From contig CP066552.1 in NCBI GenBank assembly GCA_016415585.1, forward strand, positions 1,612,001 through 1,676,000: DNA of 64,000 bases, given 5' to 3'. The DNA is from Pectobacterium carotovorum (GTDB lineage: Bacteria > Pseudomonadota > Gammaproteobacteria > Enterobacterales > Enterobacteriaceae). Below the pieces are notes generated by a model, which had not been told where the DNA came from, did not search any database, and saw only the letters and a program-made list of their open reading frames with translations. Of the stretch, positions 9,362 through 18,100 are shown piece after piece. The translations under genes were made by a program, and so were the position numbers. Within the stretch, counting starts at the first letter, position 1, and every line of letters starts with the position of its first letter.

Positions 9362-10084
9362 TTAAAATGGGAAGGAAATCAGTTCGATATTTTGTGGCGT
9401 GACCTTAATCATCGACCCTTCTTCATGCCAGGCCCCGAGAACGGCGCGACGACCAGACGATTCACCGAGATCGACCTGATGAATGGCTGGACGGTGCGTG
9501 TGGCCGTGGATCATCGTCTCCACCTGATAATGCCGTAAGCGTGCAAGTACGGCGTCGTGATTGACATCCATAATCTGCTGCGACTTTTTTTGGTTTTCGT
9601 GCTGGCTGGTTGCCCGCATCTTCGCCGCAATTTTCATACGTAGTGACAACGGTAATAGCAGGAAGAGTCGCTGAATAAATGGGTTGTGTACCCGACGGCG
9701 GAATTGTTGGTAATGCCGATCGTCAGTGCACAACGTATCGCCATGCAGAATGAGAATCTTTTGGCCGTAGAGATCGAGCACCGTTTCTGTCGGCAGCAGC
9801 GTCATTCCGCTTTGCTTGGCGAAACGCTTACCGATCAGGAAATCACGGTTACCGTGCACGAAATAGCAGGGAATGCCGCGCTGATGTAAGGCGTACAGTT
9901 CCTCGGCGACAGTCGCATGCAGCGGCTGAGGATCGTCGTCACCTATCCAGGCATCGAACAGGTCGCCAAGTATGTACAGCGCATCGGCATGGATCGCGTC
10001 ATGGCGTAAAAAACGCAGAAAACCGGCGGTAATCGCCGGTTCATGAACACTTAAATGCAGATCGGCAATGAACAGCGTTGCCAT
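9362..10084 (-). CDS. lpxH: UDP-2,3-diacylglucosamine diphosphatase LpxH
   Basis: LpxH cleaves UDP-2,3-diacylglucosamine to lipid X and UMP in lipid A synthesis at the inner membrane. The 240-residue protein shows the metallophosphoesterase motif series in order: ADLHL near the N terminus, [22 protein letters not shown] and HGHTHRP. These supply the two-manganese site. Length and motif order match E. coli LpxH. It lies ten bases downstream of ppiB, probably in one transcript, as in related enterobacteria. Confidence 0.95.
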   Translation of the reverse strand: MATLFIADLHLSVHEPAITAGFLRFLRHDAIHADALYILGDLFDAWIGDDDPQPLHATVAEELYALHQRGIPCYFVHGNRDFLIGKRFAKQSGMTLLPTETVLDLYGQKILILHGDTLCTDDRHYQQFRRRVHNPFIQRLFLLLPLSLRMKIAAKMRATSQHENQKKSQQIMDVNHDAVLARLRHYQVETMIHGHTHRPAIHQVDLGESSGRRAVLGAWHEEGSMIKVTPQNIELISFPF

Positions 10085-10094
10085 GCAGGTCGGA

Positions 10095-10589
10095 TTATTC
10101 GCTGACCGTTACGTGGGTAATCACCACGTCTTCTTTCGGTACGTCCTGGTGCATGCCGCTGCGGCCGGTAGCCACGCCTTTGATTTTATCAACGACGTCC
10201 ATGCCTTCGGTGACTTCAGCGAATACGCAGTAGCCCCAGCCATCGGCACGCTCTGAACGGAAGTTCAGAAAATCGTTATCAACGAGGTTGATAAAGAACT
10301 GGGCAGTCGCAGAGTGCGGATCGTTGGTACGCGCCATCGCCAGCGTGCCGCGGGTATTTTTCAGGCCGTTGTTGGCTTCATTTTTGATTGTCGCATTGGT
10401 TTCTTTCTGATCCATGCCGGGAGCGAAGCCGCCGCCCTGAATCATAAAACCATTAATCACGCGGTGAAAAATCGTGTTGTCATAAAAACCGCTGCGACAG
10501 TAGTTCAGGAAGTTTTCTACGGTAACCGGCGCTTTGTCTGCAAACGTATTAATAACGATATCGCCGTGGTTGGTATGAAGCGTAATCAT
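10095..10589 (-). CDS. ppiB: Peptidyl-prolyl cis-trans isomerase B (cyclophilin)
   Basis: This cytoplasmic cyclophilin accelerates proline isomerisation during protein folding. The 164-residue protein has no signal peptide, which separates PpiB from the periplasmic PpiA. It carries the cyclophilin core motifs [13 protein letters not shown] and [22 protein letters not shown] with the catalytic Arg and Phe. It precedes lpxH. The 5' leader contains a seven-base hairpin (TGTTCAC with GTGAACA, 10628-10649). Confidence 0.95.
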   Translation of the reverse strand: MITLHTNHGDIVINTFADKAPVTVENFLNYCRSGFYDNTIFHRVINGFMIQGGGFAPGMDQKETNATIKNEANNGLKNTRGTLAMARTNDPHSATAQFFINLVDNDFLNFRSERADGWGYCVFAEVTEGMDVVDKIKGVATGRSGMHQDVPKEDVVITHVTVSE

Positions 10590-10947
10590 AATAATGAACC
10601 CTAGATAGCCTTAGTGATTAAGAGTGCTGTTCACAAAAGGCGGTGAACAACAAGAGCGCTGTTATAGCATAACTGGTCGATTGAGTCAGTACTTCGCGCT
10701 TACCGCACCACTGTTGGCGGTTGGATGGATGAGAAAATCGTATAAAAAGGTTTACTACTCTGATTTTGGTAGGCGTCAAATAATATGTGCGCTTAAGAAT
10801 AGTGCGCAATAAGATGTTAATCAGGCAATGGTGACTTTTAAAAACAAATAAATTGATCAAAATTTCAAATAACAGTTAATTAATTTGAATGATATTTTTG
10901 TTGCCCCAGATCAATGTTTTGCGTAATCAACGTGTTTTTTTTTGTGG
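10590..10947. other. Divergent promoter region between ppiB and the DoxX gene
   Basis: This AT-rich spacer lies between ppiB (leftward) and the DoxX gene (rightward). It holds a small hairpin near the ppiB start and T-rich tracts. Short open frames here lack ribosome sites and similarity. Confidence 0.4.
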
Positions 10948-10963
10948 CTCAGATTAATCTGAG
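10948..10963. promoter_or_regulatory. 16-base perfect palindrome upstream of the DoxX gene
   Basis: The sequence CTCAGATTAATCTGAG is a perfect dyad 46 bases upstream of the DoxX start codon, where an operator for a dimeric repressor or activator would sit. The regulator is not identifiable from the sequence. Confidence 0.55.
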
Positions 10964-11009
10964 AGTAATTCTTATTCTTCATAAATAACTCTAAAGAGAT
11001 AGGTGAACT

Positions 11010-11441
11010 ATGCTGGGTATTCTGGATAGTGTTAATCGTTTATTAGACAAACCGGATTTTGGTAAACTGTTTTTGCGCGTATCTTTCAGCGTGTTGATGC
11101 TGTTTCATGGTTGGCACAAGGTGCATGGTGGTATCGGTGGTATTGAAGGTATGCTCGCGTCGGCTGGGCTCCCTGCTTTTATTAGCTACGGTGTCTATGT
11201 TGGGGAAGTCATCATACCAATCCTGATGATCCTCGGCATTTTTACACGCCCTTCCGCATTGATTTTCTCCTTCACGATGGTTGTCGCGACGCTACTGGTT
11301 CACCCAGAGGGGTTCTTCACGCTGGCAAAAACGGGTGCTTGGGGTGTTGAAGGTACGGCGGTGTTCTTCTTCGCGGGTATCGCGATTGCCCTGCTTGGCA
11401 GCGGAAAATATTCTGTGATGTCGAATCCACGTTGGCGTTGA
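11010..11441 (+). CDS. DoxX-family membrane protein
   Basis: This is a 143-residue inner-membrane protein with four hydrophobic segments. It has the DoxX signature LFHGWHKVHGGIGGIEGMLASAG after the first segment and PEGFF near the third. DoxX proteins are linked to redox or sulfur chemistry in some organisms, but this branch has no firmly assigned reaction. The ATG has AGGTGAAC upstream. It sits as a single gene between ppiB and cysS, which are directly divergent in E. coli, so it is an insertion in an otherwise conserved neighbourhood. It has its own palindrome and terminator. Confidence 0.88.
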   Translation: MLGILDSVNRLLDKPDFGKLFLRVSFSVLMLFHGWHKVHGGIGGIEGMLASAGLPAFISYGVYVGEVIIPILMILGIFTRPSALIFSFTMVVATLLVHPEGFFTLAKTGAWGVEGTAVFFFAGIAIALLGSGKYSVMSNPRWR

Positions 11442-11470
11442 GTGCGGTTTCGTTAGTCATGCTGATTGTG

Positions 11471-11501
11471 TGAAATGGCCCGGTAAATCCGGGCCATTTC
11501 A
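11471..11501 (+). terminator. Intrinsic terminator after the DoxX gene
   Basis: A perfect 13-base stem (TGAAATGGCCCGG with its complement) has a five-base loop and is followed by TTTTCATCCTTT. It ends the single-gene DoxX transcript. Confidence 0.9.
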
Positions 11502-11656
11502 TTTTCATCCTTTCTCGCTTATTCCCTCTTCTTAACCTTGCAATACAGTGGGGTTCAGGTTTCAATACGCCGTTGGGATGTAAACCCTGAATGCATTATC
11601 GTCAATGGCATCTAATGTTACTGACGCTAATCACGACAGTGATTGACCTACCGTGT

Positions 11657-11782
11657 GGACGCTATGTTTTTTGAGCACAGTGTTTTTGGACATTATGTTT
11701 TTGAACGCTACGTTTTTTGAACCGTATGTTTTGCACACTGTGCTTTTGTGAAATCATTTTTTGTGAAAACCATTTTTATAAA
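11657..11782 (+). repeat. Degenerate tandem T-tract repeat upstream of cysS
   Basis: About eight copies of a degenerate unit with a core like TGTTTTTTGAA start near 11665, 11681, 11696, 11711, 11727, 11741, 11757 and 11772. The spacing is therefore 14-16 bases. The array fills the cysS leader. In one frame it gives a repeating VFxxY peptide; in another it gives the cysteine-rich frame at 11726. Confidence 0.6.
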
Positions 11783-11800
11783 AACACTGGAACTCCCTGA
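11726..11800 (+). CDS. Candidate cysteine-rich leader peptide of cysS
   Basis: A 24-codon frame starts at ATG 11726 and begins [13 protein letters not shown], so it has four Cys codons (TGC, TGC, TGT, TGT) in the first 13. Its TGA stop at 11798-11800 overlaps the cysS ATG at 11800 as TGATG, which is typical of translational coupling. It is therefore placed to sense charged cysteinyl-tRNA and control cysS. Against this, it has no good ribosome site, and the Cys codons fall partly within a degenerate repeat array, so the pattern could be chance. The function is inference only. Confidence 0.35.
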   Translation: MFCTLCFCEIIFCENHFYKNTGTP

Positions 11801-13185
11801 TGCTAAAGATTTTTAATACGCTGAGTCGCCAAAAAGAGGAATTTAAACCCATCCACGCCGATCAGGTGGGAATGTATGTGTGTGGCATCACCGTTTATGA
11901 CCTGTGTCATATCGGTCACGGGCGTACTTTCGTGGCGTTTGATGTGGTGGCGCGATATTTGCGGTATCTGGGATATTCACTGAAATATGTGCGTAATGTT
12001 ACCGACATTGACGACAAAATTATTAAGCGTGCGATCGAAAATGGGGAAACCAGCGACCAACTTACAACCCGTATGATTGCTGAGATGCACGCCGATTTTG
12101 ATGCCTTGAATATTTTGCGCCCGGATGTCGAGCCGCGTGCGACACACCATATTGCCGACATCATCGAAATGGTGGAAGCGCTGATCGCCCGTCGCCACGC
12201 CTATGTCGCGAGTAATGGTGATGTGATGTTCTCTGTGGATACCGCGCCGGGTTACGGCGTGCTGTCTCGTCAGGATCTGGATCAGTTGCAGGCTGGCGCG
12301 CGCGTTGAAATTGCCGAAGTGAAGCGTAACCCGATGGATTTCGTGCTGTGGAAAATGTCCAAGCCGGGTGAACCACACTGGTCTTCTCCGTGGGGAGAAG
12401 GACGTCCTGGCTGGCATATCGAATGTTCTGCTATGAACTGCAAACAGCTCGGCGAACACTTTGATATTCACGGTGGCGGTTCAGATTTGATGTTCCCGCA
12501 TCACGAAAACGAGATCGCACAATCCAGCTGTGCACACGACGGCCCGTATGTGAATTATTGGATGCACTCTGGCATGGTGATGGTTGATCGCGAAAAGATG
12601 TCAAAGTCGCTCAACAATTTCTTCACCGTACGCGACGTGCTGGCGTATTACGACCCGGAAACCGTGCGTTATTTCCTGATGTCAGGGCACTATCGTAGCC
12701 AGTTGAACTACAGTGAAGACAACCTGAAACAGGCGCGATCGGCGTTGGAACGTTTGTATATCGCGTTGCGTGGAATGGATCTCAGCGTTGCAGCACACGG
12801 CGGTGACGAGTTTGAAGCCCGTTTCCGTGAAGCAATGGACGACGATTTCAACACGCCGGAAGCTTACTCGGTGCTGTTTGACATGGCGCGTGAAGTTAAC
12901 CGCTTGAAAACGGAAGATGTGCAAGCGGCGAACCAACTGGCATCGGCACTGCGTAAACTGTCTGGCGTACTCGGCCTGCTGGAACAAGACCCTGAGCAGT
13001 TCCTGCAAAATGGTGCGCAGGTGGATGACGAGGAAGTGAAAGAAATTGAAGCGCTAATCCAGCAGCGTAAAGATGCGCGTGCGGCGAAAGACTGGGCGCT
13101 GGCGGATCAAGCCCGCGATCGCTTGAATGAAATGGGGATCGTGCTGGAAGATGGCCCGCAGGGAACGATCTGGCGCCGTAAGTAA
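11800..13185 (+). CDS. cysS: Cysteinyl-tRNA synthetase
   Basis: CysS charges tRNA-Cys with cysteine in the cytoplasm. The 461-residue protein matches the E. coli length and start (MLKIFNTL). It contains the zinc-site Cys in YVCGITVYD, the class I HIGH motif HIGHGR, the GWHIECSAM zinc segment and the KMSKSLNN loop. The C terminus carries the tRNA-binding helical domain. Upstream lie a repeat-filled leader and a possible Cys-rich leader peptide whose stop overlaps this start. A strong terminator follows. Confidence 0.97.
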   Translation: MLKIFNTLSRQKEEFKPIHADQVGMYVCGITVYDLCHIGHGRTFVAFDVVARYLRYLGYSLKYVRNVTDIDDKIIKRAIENGETSDQLTTRMIAEMHADFDALNILRPDVEPRATHHIADIIEMVEALIARRHAYVASNGDVMFSVDTAPGYGVLSRQDLDQLQAGARVEIAEVKRNPMDFVLWKMSKPGEPHWSSPWGEGRPGWHIECSAMNCKQLGEHFDIHGGGSDLMFPHHENEIAQSSCAHDGPYVNYWMHSGMVMVDREKMSKSLNNFFTVRDVLAYYDPETVRYFLMSGHYRSQLNYSEDNLKQARSALERLYIALRGMDLSVAAHGGDEFEARFREAMDDDFNTPEAYSVLFDMAREVNRLKTEDVQAANQLASALRKLSGVLGLLEQDPEQFLQNGAQVDDEEVKEIEALIQQRKDARAAKDWALADQARDRLNEMGIVLEDGPQGTIWRRK

Positions 13186-13219
13186 CGCTTTCTTCCTGTA
13201 ATACGCTTTCAGTAAATAA

Positions 13220-13257
13220 AAAGCCCGCAAAAAATGAAATTGCGGGCTTTTTTTCGC
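13220..13257. terminator. Intrinsic terminator after cysS
   Basis: A perfect 11-base stem (AAAGCCCGCAA with its complement) has a nine-base loop and a run of seven T. On the opposite strand an A-rich stretch gives a T-run too, so it can also end the convergent ybcJ transcript. Confidence 0.92.
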
Positions 13258-13276
13258 CATCATCGACGCTTCAGGG

Positions 13277-13489
13277 TTACTCAGTCACTTTTACCGTTTC
13301 GCCATTGAACTGAACGGTTTGCCCGGCAACGATTTTGCAGCGCTTGCGTGTTTCGGTCTGGCTGTCAACGGTCACGTCGCCTGCGGCGATAGACAGTTTG
13401 GCTGCTGCGCCACTTTCGCTCCAGCCCAGCAGTTTCAATAGGTCGCACAGTTCAACGTGCGGATGCTTTTCAAGATTAAAGGTTGCCAT
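13277..13489 (-). CDS. ybcJ: S4-like RNA-binding protein YbcJ
   Basis: This small protein (70 residues) has an S4-like fold (HPHVELCDLLKLLGWSESGAAAKLSIAAGDVTV) and the conserved tail TRKRCKIVAGQTV. The E. coli homologue is an RNA-binding protein of uncertain role. The start at 13489 fits the family length and has AGGA six bases upstream; a 12-codon longer frame exists. It follows folD, the same order as cysS-ybcI-ybcJ-folD in E. coli, although no ybcI is seen here. Confidence 0.92.
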   Translation of the reverse strand: MATFNLEKHPHVELCDLLKLLGWSESGAAAKLSIAAGDVTVDSQTETRKRCKIVAGQTVQFNGETVKVTE

Positions 13490-13525
13490 AAATTCCTGCT
13501 TATCGGTGTTTGACCTTATCGCCAA

Positions 13526-14389
13526 TTATTCGGCGTGGCCATGATACTCTTCGCACGCCTGTAGCGTGTTTTGAATCAGTGTGGCAACGGTCATTGGGCC
13601 GACGCCGCCCGGTACGGGGCTGATGTAAGACGCTCTTTCCTGCGCCGTTTCAAATTCCACATCGCCGACGACTTTGCCGCTTTCCAGACGGTTGATACCC
13701 ACGTCCAGCACAATCGCGCCCGGTTTAATCCATTCGCCGGGAATGAAGCCCGGTTTACCGACTGCGACAACCAGCAGATCGGCGTTTTCAATATGGTGGC
13801 GCAGATTTTTGGTAAAACGGTGCGTGACGGTAGTCGTACAGCCTGCCAGCAGCAGTTCCAGACTCATCGGGCGACCAACGATATTAGACGCGCCGACCAC
13901 AACGGCATTCAGCCCGAAGGTATCGATATTATAACGCTCCAGCAGCGTGATGATGCCGCGTGGCGTACAGGCGCGCAGCATTGGCGCACGCTGGCATAGA
14001 CGACCCACGTTGTAAGGATGGAAGCCATCCACGTCTTTACTTGGCGCGATGCGTTCAATCACCTTGGTATTATCGATGCCTTCCGGCAGCGGAAGCTGAA
14101 CCAAAATGCCGTCAATCGTCTGGTCGGCGTTGAGCTGGTCGATAAGTGCCAACAGCTCAGATTCCGTTGTGGTGATGGGCAAATCATAAGAGCGGGAAAT
14201 AAAGCCGACTTCTTCACACACTTTGCGTTTGCTGGCGACATAAATCTGTGATGCTGGATTCTCACCGACCAGCACAACAGCCAAACCCGGTGCGCGTTTG
14301 CCTTCTGCTAAACGCTGCGTGACTCGTGCGGCAACTTCGTCTTTGACCTGCTGCGCAATCGTTTTACCATCAATAATCTTTGCTGCCAT
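13526..14389 (-). CDS. folD: Bifunctional methylenetetrahydrofolate dehydrogenase/cyclohydrolase FolD
   Basis: FolD interconverts 5,10-methylene- and 10-formyl-tetrahydrofolate with NADP, supplying one-carbon units for purine and formyl-methionine synthesis. The 287-residue protein contains the substrate signature [16 protein letters not shown] with the catalytic Lys. It also has the QLPLPEGID stretch, the nucleotide-binding [12 protein letters not shown] and the C-terminal [12 protein letters not shown]. Its stop is 36 bases upstream of the ybcJ start. Confidence 0.96.
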   Translation of the reverse strand: MAAKIIDGKTIAQQVKDEVAARVTQRLAEGKRAPGLAVVLVGENPASQIYVASKRKVCEEVGFISRSYDLPITTTESELLALIDQLNADQTIDGILVQLPLPEGIDNTKVIERIAPSKDVDGFHPYNVGRLCQRAPMLRACTPRGIITLLERYNIDTFGLNAVVVGASNIVGRPMSLELLLAGCTTTVTHRFTKNLRHHIENADLLVVAVGKPGFIPGEWIKPGAIVLDVGINRLESGKVVGDVEFETAQERASYISPVPGGVGPMTVATLIQNTLQACEEYHGHAE

Positions 14390-14487
14390 CTGAGAAGAGA
14401 CCCATCAATTTGAAATAGGGGGAGATGGCCGCTATTTTGTCAGAAGCTGCGCGTGCTGTCAGGTATTGCATCAACATTAATTGTTTC

Positions 14488-14609
14488 TATACCCGTCATA
14501 CTTCAAGTTGCCTGTGCGTTAGCTGTGTTACCTCGCCCTGACGAGCCAACGCTTTGCGTTGTTCAAAATGCTAACGTTTTGTCCTGAAATTCGAATTATT
14601 TAGGGTATA
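14488..14609. repeat. 122-base MITE-like palindromic repeat
   Basis: This intergenic element starts TATACCC and ends GGGTATA, with partial inverted similarity extending inward. It contains the segment CATACTTCAAGTTGCCTG. I recall similar TATACCC...GGGTATA elements as dispersed repeats in Pectobacterium, Serratia and Yersinia. It lies between folD and the diguanylate cyclase gene. A degenerate relative may occur near 44890-44920. Confidence 0.6.
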
Positions 14610-14626
14610 TGTTCCAATTGCTCTCG

Positions 14627-16174
14627 CTATTCACTGACCTCGATACGGTTTTTTCCGCTATTTTTGGCGCGATACAGCGCAGCATCGGCAATATCGATAA
14701 CGGACGACGCCGCTGGTGGGGGGTTATCTGCGCAGAACACATAGACACCGGCGCTAATGGTGACGATTTTTTCCGGGAACAGCGTCATTTCATGAGGTAT
14801 TTTTTCCGCGCGCACCAAATCCAGTGCACGCTGAGCGAGCGCGGTTGCACCTTGCTTATCCGTCTCGGTGATGATGAGCGCGAACTCCTCACCGCCATAG
14901 CGGGCGACCAAATCCTCTTTGCGCCTCGGCATACTGCTCAGGATGCTACCAATCTTGCGCAAGCATTCATCACCTGCCACGTGTCCGTAGTGGTCGTTAT
15001 ATTTCTTGAAGGCGTCGACGTCGATCATGATCAGCGCCATACACTGCCGCGTTTCTGCAGCCCGTAATAGGGTTTGCTGCAGGAAAATGTCAAACTGACG
15101 GCGGTTGGCTAAACCCGTCAGGCCATCAAACAGCGCCAGCGTTTGCAGAGTATGGTTAATCGATGTGAGCTCATCTCGGACAAGGGTTAAATCGACCTGA
15201 TTTTTCAAATTGATGCGAATTTGCCTCAGTACGATCAGGCCAAGCAGGGTAATAGTGAACAGCAGAATGAGCGTAATGGCACCGTAAATTAAGCTGTCTG
15301 TTCGCCATTTTTCGAGGACTAGTTTGAGATCGTAGCCTGCTGCGATCACAATGGGGTAGCGCTTTAGTTTGGTGTAGCCATAGACCCGCTCGATGTGATC
15401 GAGCGTGGAGACAAACGTTGCCGTACCACTTTCGGACTGTTTCAGGTGTTCTGAAAAGAGAGGGCCGCTGGACACATTACGGTTGATGTATGAATCGTCG
15501 TAAGGCCGACCGTACAGAATTCTTCCGTCGGAAAGTAAAATGGCGAGCACATCCATGTTCCCCATAGAGTAATAGCCGTAATACTGTTTGAAATAATTCA
15601 GTGAGAGGGTAGCGAGCAGCACACCATTAAAGCTTCCGTCTGGCTTATTGATACGCATAGAAACAGGAATGATCAAATCACCGGTGGAGCGGCTTTGAAT
15701 CACATTGCCGATGTGCATGTCTTTGTTGACGTTATTCTGGTGATATTTGAAATACTCTCTGTCAGCGTTGTTAGCCTGTGCCGGTTTGGCGACCCCGGAA
15801 TTGACCAGCCAGTCACCTTTCTCATCATAAATAAAGATGCCGTGTAGCTGTGGCAGTGTGGCTTTTCTGCTTTTTAAAATATTGCTGAGCCTGATTATTT
15901 GCAGCGGCGATAAGCCATCTTTATCGATACGTTCTTGTAAATCCTGTAACAGGATGTCGACTTGTAAAAACGTATCTTCGGCATGGCGTGCCAGCGACAG
16001 CGACAGGTTTTTAGCGTTTCGTTCTGTGGAATCGATAAGCTGTTGGTGAGAATTGAATATTGCCCATCCATTCAGCGCCACTACCGTTGTGATGACGAAT
16101 AGCATAAAGACAATCATCAATCTTTGGAGCGGCATTTGATAGTGGCTGGCTTTGTCGCGTGTGATGACCTTCAT
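14627..16174 (-). CDS. Membrane-bound diguanylate cyclase with periplasmic sensor
   Basis: This 515-residue inner-membrane enzyme should make cyclic di-GMP from two GTP. A transmembrane helix lies at about residues 18-40. A periplasmic Cache-like sensor domain follows (HGIFIYDEKGDWLVNSG, then ADREYFKYHQ), and a second helix lies near 300. The C-terminal GGDEF domain starts near 350 with LFDGLTGLANRRQFD. The active site is GGEEF at 427-431, and RKED at 418-421 forms the RxxD product-inhibition site. It should be active and feedback-inhibited. It is a single gene, and its ligand is unknown. Confidence 0.92.
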   Translation of the reverse strand: MKVITRDKASHYQMPLQRLMIVFMLFVITTVVALNGWAIFNSHQQLIDSTERNAKNLSLSLARHAEDTFLQVDILLQDLQERIDKDGLSPLQIIRLSNILKSRKATLPQLHGIFIYDEKGDWLVNSGVAKPAQANNADREYFKYHQNNVNKDMHIGNVIQSRSTGDLIIPVSMRINKPDGSFNGVLLATLSLNYFKQYYGYYSMGNMDVLAILLSDGRILYGRPYDDSYINRNVSSGPLFSEHLKQSESGTATFVSTLDHIERVYGYTKLKRYPIVIAAGYDLKLVLEKWRTDSLIYGAITLILLFTITLLGLIVLRQIRINLKNQVDLTLVRDELTSINHTLQTLALFDGLTGLANRRQFDIFLQQTLLRAAETRQCMALIMIDVDAFKKYNDHYGHVAGDECLRKIGSILSSMPRRKEDLVARYGGEEFALIITETDKQGATALAQRALDLVRAEKIPHEMTLFPEKIVTISAGVYVFCADNPPPAASSVIDIADAALYRAKNSGKNRIEVSE

Positions 16175-16713
16175 TGTCTTTGTCTTTCCTATCCGTAGCC
16201 AGAGAGATGACTGATGATAAGTGTAGACGTTTCTGCCATTTGCGCTGTTGTTGATGAGATTTGCTTATGCTTTTTTGCCAGCTTTTAGCTCACCATAAGT
16301 CGTGCTTATAAAAAGCAACATCTCTACATCCTGCCTCCATGCGCCATCGTTAAAGGCTCCAAAATAAAATGTATTATAGTGAACATTTGCTAAAATCATC
16401 TAAGATAAATGATGTTGTGTTACATAATGTTATGAAAATTTGTTTTCACGCTAATTATTTAAAAAAGTCACAAGGTGTAAGTAAATTTTTATTTATCATT
16501 AAATACGCTATGTTTAATTGGCGTTTAGCTGGAGTTGCTAATGATAATGGCGTTGCACCCCTATCGTGATGAGGGACTGGTATCTTCGGGAATGTGCGGT
16601 TGCCAGGGGGGCAGGTAATAAATTGAAATGTTACCCTCCTATTCAGATCGAAAAATAAGAAAGATACTGCGACGAGATAGGGTTTTATCCAGTAATAAAA
16701 TAAAGAGCCTTTC
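16175..16713. other. Regulatory region between the diguanylate cyclase and ugd
   Basis: This is a 539-base divergent spacer. It holds the PhoP-like box at 16511-16527 and a downstream GATAAT (16543-16548) that could be the -10 of the ugd promoter. A 66-codon open frame at 16369 has no ribosome site or similarity and is not called. Confidence 0.5.
16511..16527 (+). promoter_or_regulatory. PhoP-type box upstream of ugd
   Basis: The sequence TGTTTA-ATTGG-CGTTTA matches the PhoP direct repeat (T/G)GTTTA-N5-(T/G)GTTTA in 11 of 12 half-site positions. It lies 187 bases upstream of the ugd start, with a GATAAT -10 candidate 15 bases further on. PhoP activation of ugd is established in Salmonella and E. 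coli; here it is inferred. Confidence 0.6.
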
Positions 16714-17880
16714 ATGAAAATAGCGATTAGTGGCACGGGATATGTCGGTTTATCGAATGGATTATTATTAGCACAACAGCATCAGGTTGTGGCATTGGAT
16801 ATTGTGGTTGAAAAAGTGGCTCTGCTGAATCAAAGAAAATCGCCGATTAATGACATCGAAATTGAGCGTTTTTTACAACATGAAACGCTGGATTTTTCCG
16901 CTACGCTGGATAAATATGAAGCGTATGCTGATGCACAGTTCGTTATTATCGCGACGCCGACGGATTACGATCCACAAACCAACTATTTCAATACGTCGTC
17001 GGTAGAGGCGGTCATTCGTGACGTGCTGGCGATTAATCCGCAGGCCATTATGGTGATTAAATCGACGGTGCCCGTTGGCTTCACCGAGAAAATCAGCCAG
17101 CAGTTGGATACGGATAACATCATTTTTTCGCCTGAGTTTTTGCGTGAAGGTAAGGCGCTGTATGACAATCTTTATCCGTCGCGGATTGTTGTGGGGGAAC
17201 GGTCAGAAAGGGCAAGGTTCTTTGCTAACTTATTGATGGAGTGCGCATTAAAAAAAGATATTCGCGTTCTGTTTACCGACCCGACCGAGGCAGAGGCAAT
17301 AAAATTGTTTGCGAATACCTTCCTGGCGATGCGCGTGGCCTACTTTAACGAGTTGGACAGCTATGCCGAATCGCTGGGGCTGAATACCCGGCAGATTATT
17401 GAAGGGGTGTGTCTCGATCCGCGTATTGGCGATTACTACAACAATCCTTCTTTTGGCTATGGCGGCTACTGTTTACCAAAGGATACCCGGCAGCTTTTGG
17501 CCAATTATCGTACCGTACCGAATAACCTGATCAAGGCTATCGTGGACGCTAACCATACGCGAAAAGACTTCATTGCCGACACGATTATTCGCCGCCATCC
17601 GAAAACCGTCGGCGTCCATCGTCTTATTATGAAGGCAGGGTCGGATAATTTTCGCTTTTCTTCCATTCAGGGCATTATGAAAAGGATAAAAGCGAAAGGA
17701 ATCAATGTGGTGATTTATGAGCCTGGGATTGATGATGATGATTTTTTAGATTTCCCTATCATTCATCAACTCGATAGTTTCAAAAAACAGTGTGACATTA
17801 TTATTACCAATCGTTATGCCGATGAATTAAAAGATGTGATGGGGAAAGTCTATACGCGAGATTTATTTGGCGAAGATTGA
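16714..17880 (+). CDS. ugd: UDP-glucose 6-dehydrogenase
   Basis: Ugd oxidises UDP-glucose to UDP-glucuronate with two NAD, supplying the L-Ara4N pathway next door as well as surface polysaccharides. The 388-residue protein has the dinucleotide-binding start [16 protein letters not shown]. It also has the conserved [13 protein letters not shown] stretch and the catalytic motif [12 protein letters not shown], with the nucleophile at Cys253. It is not fused to the arn operon: a 220-base gap with its own PmrA-like site separates it from arnB. Confidence 0.96.
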   Translation: MKIAISGTGYVGLSNGLLLAQQHQVVALDIVVEKVALLNQRKSPINDIEIERFLQHETLDFSATLDKYEAYADAQFVIIATPTDYDPQTNYFNTSSVEAVIRDVLAINPQAIMVIKSTVPVGFTEKISQQLDTDNIIFSPEFLREGKALYDNLYPSRIVVGERSERARFFANLLMECALKKDIRVLFTDPTEAEAIKLFANTFLAMRVAYFNELDSYAESLGLNTRQIIEGVCLDPRIGDYYNNPSFGYGGYCLPKDTRQLLANYRTVPNNLIKAIVDANHTRKDFIADTIIRRHPKTVGVHRLIMKAGSDNFRFSSIQGIMKRIKAKGINVVIYEPGIDDDDFLDFPIIHQLDSFKKQCDIIITNRYADELKDVMGKVYTRDLFGED

Positions 17881-18022
17881 TTTTTTGCTGTAAATCAATA
17901 AAACGACATCTTGTCATTTGGTTATTCGCGAAAAATTAATTTTCGCATTGTAATTAATTATGTCTTTTTGCCGTTTTTTCATGTCGTGATGTTTATCTGT
18001 GCTTTTATGATTATCGCAATAA

Positions 18023-18039
18023 ATTAAGGTTGGCTTAAG
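18023..18039 (+). promoter_or_regulatory. PmrA (BasR) box upstream of arnB
   Basis: The sequence ATTAAG-GTTGG-CTTAAG matches the PmrA repeat YTTAAK-N5-YTTAAK with one deviation (A for Y in the first half). It is followed at 18047-18052 by TATTTA, a plausible -10. It lies 62 bases upstream of arnB. PmrA control of arn is established in enterobacteria; here it is inferred from the site. Confidence 0.75.
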
Positions 18040-18100
18040 GCTTCATTATTTAGACTGCGAAATGATGATTTCGCGCCATTATTTATTTTGGGAATACATT

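Noticed and set aside
10618..10860. 80-codon frame upstream of ppiB on the - strand
   Set aside because: It covers the ppiB leader and hairpin, has no ribosome site and no recognisable features.
10855..10875. FNR-like TTGAT half site upstream of the DoxX gene
   Set aside because: The second half does not fit ATCAA, so no convincing FNR site.
11657..11782. CRISPR array in the repeat region before cysS
   Set aside because: The units are only 14-16 bases, degenerate, and there are no spacers or cas genes.
16369..16569. 66-codon frame upstream of ugd
   Set aside because: AT-rich, no ribosome site, and it overlaps the PhoP-like box and likely promoter.
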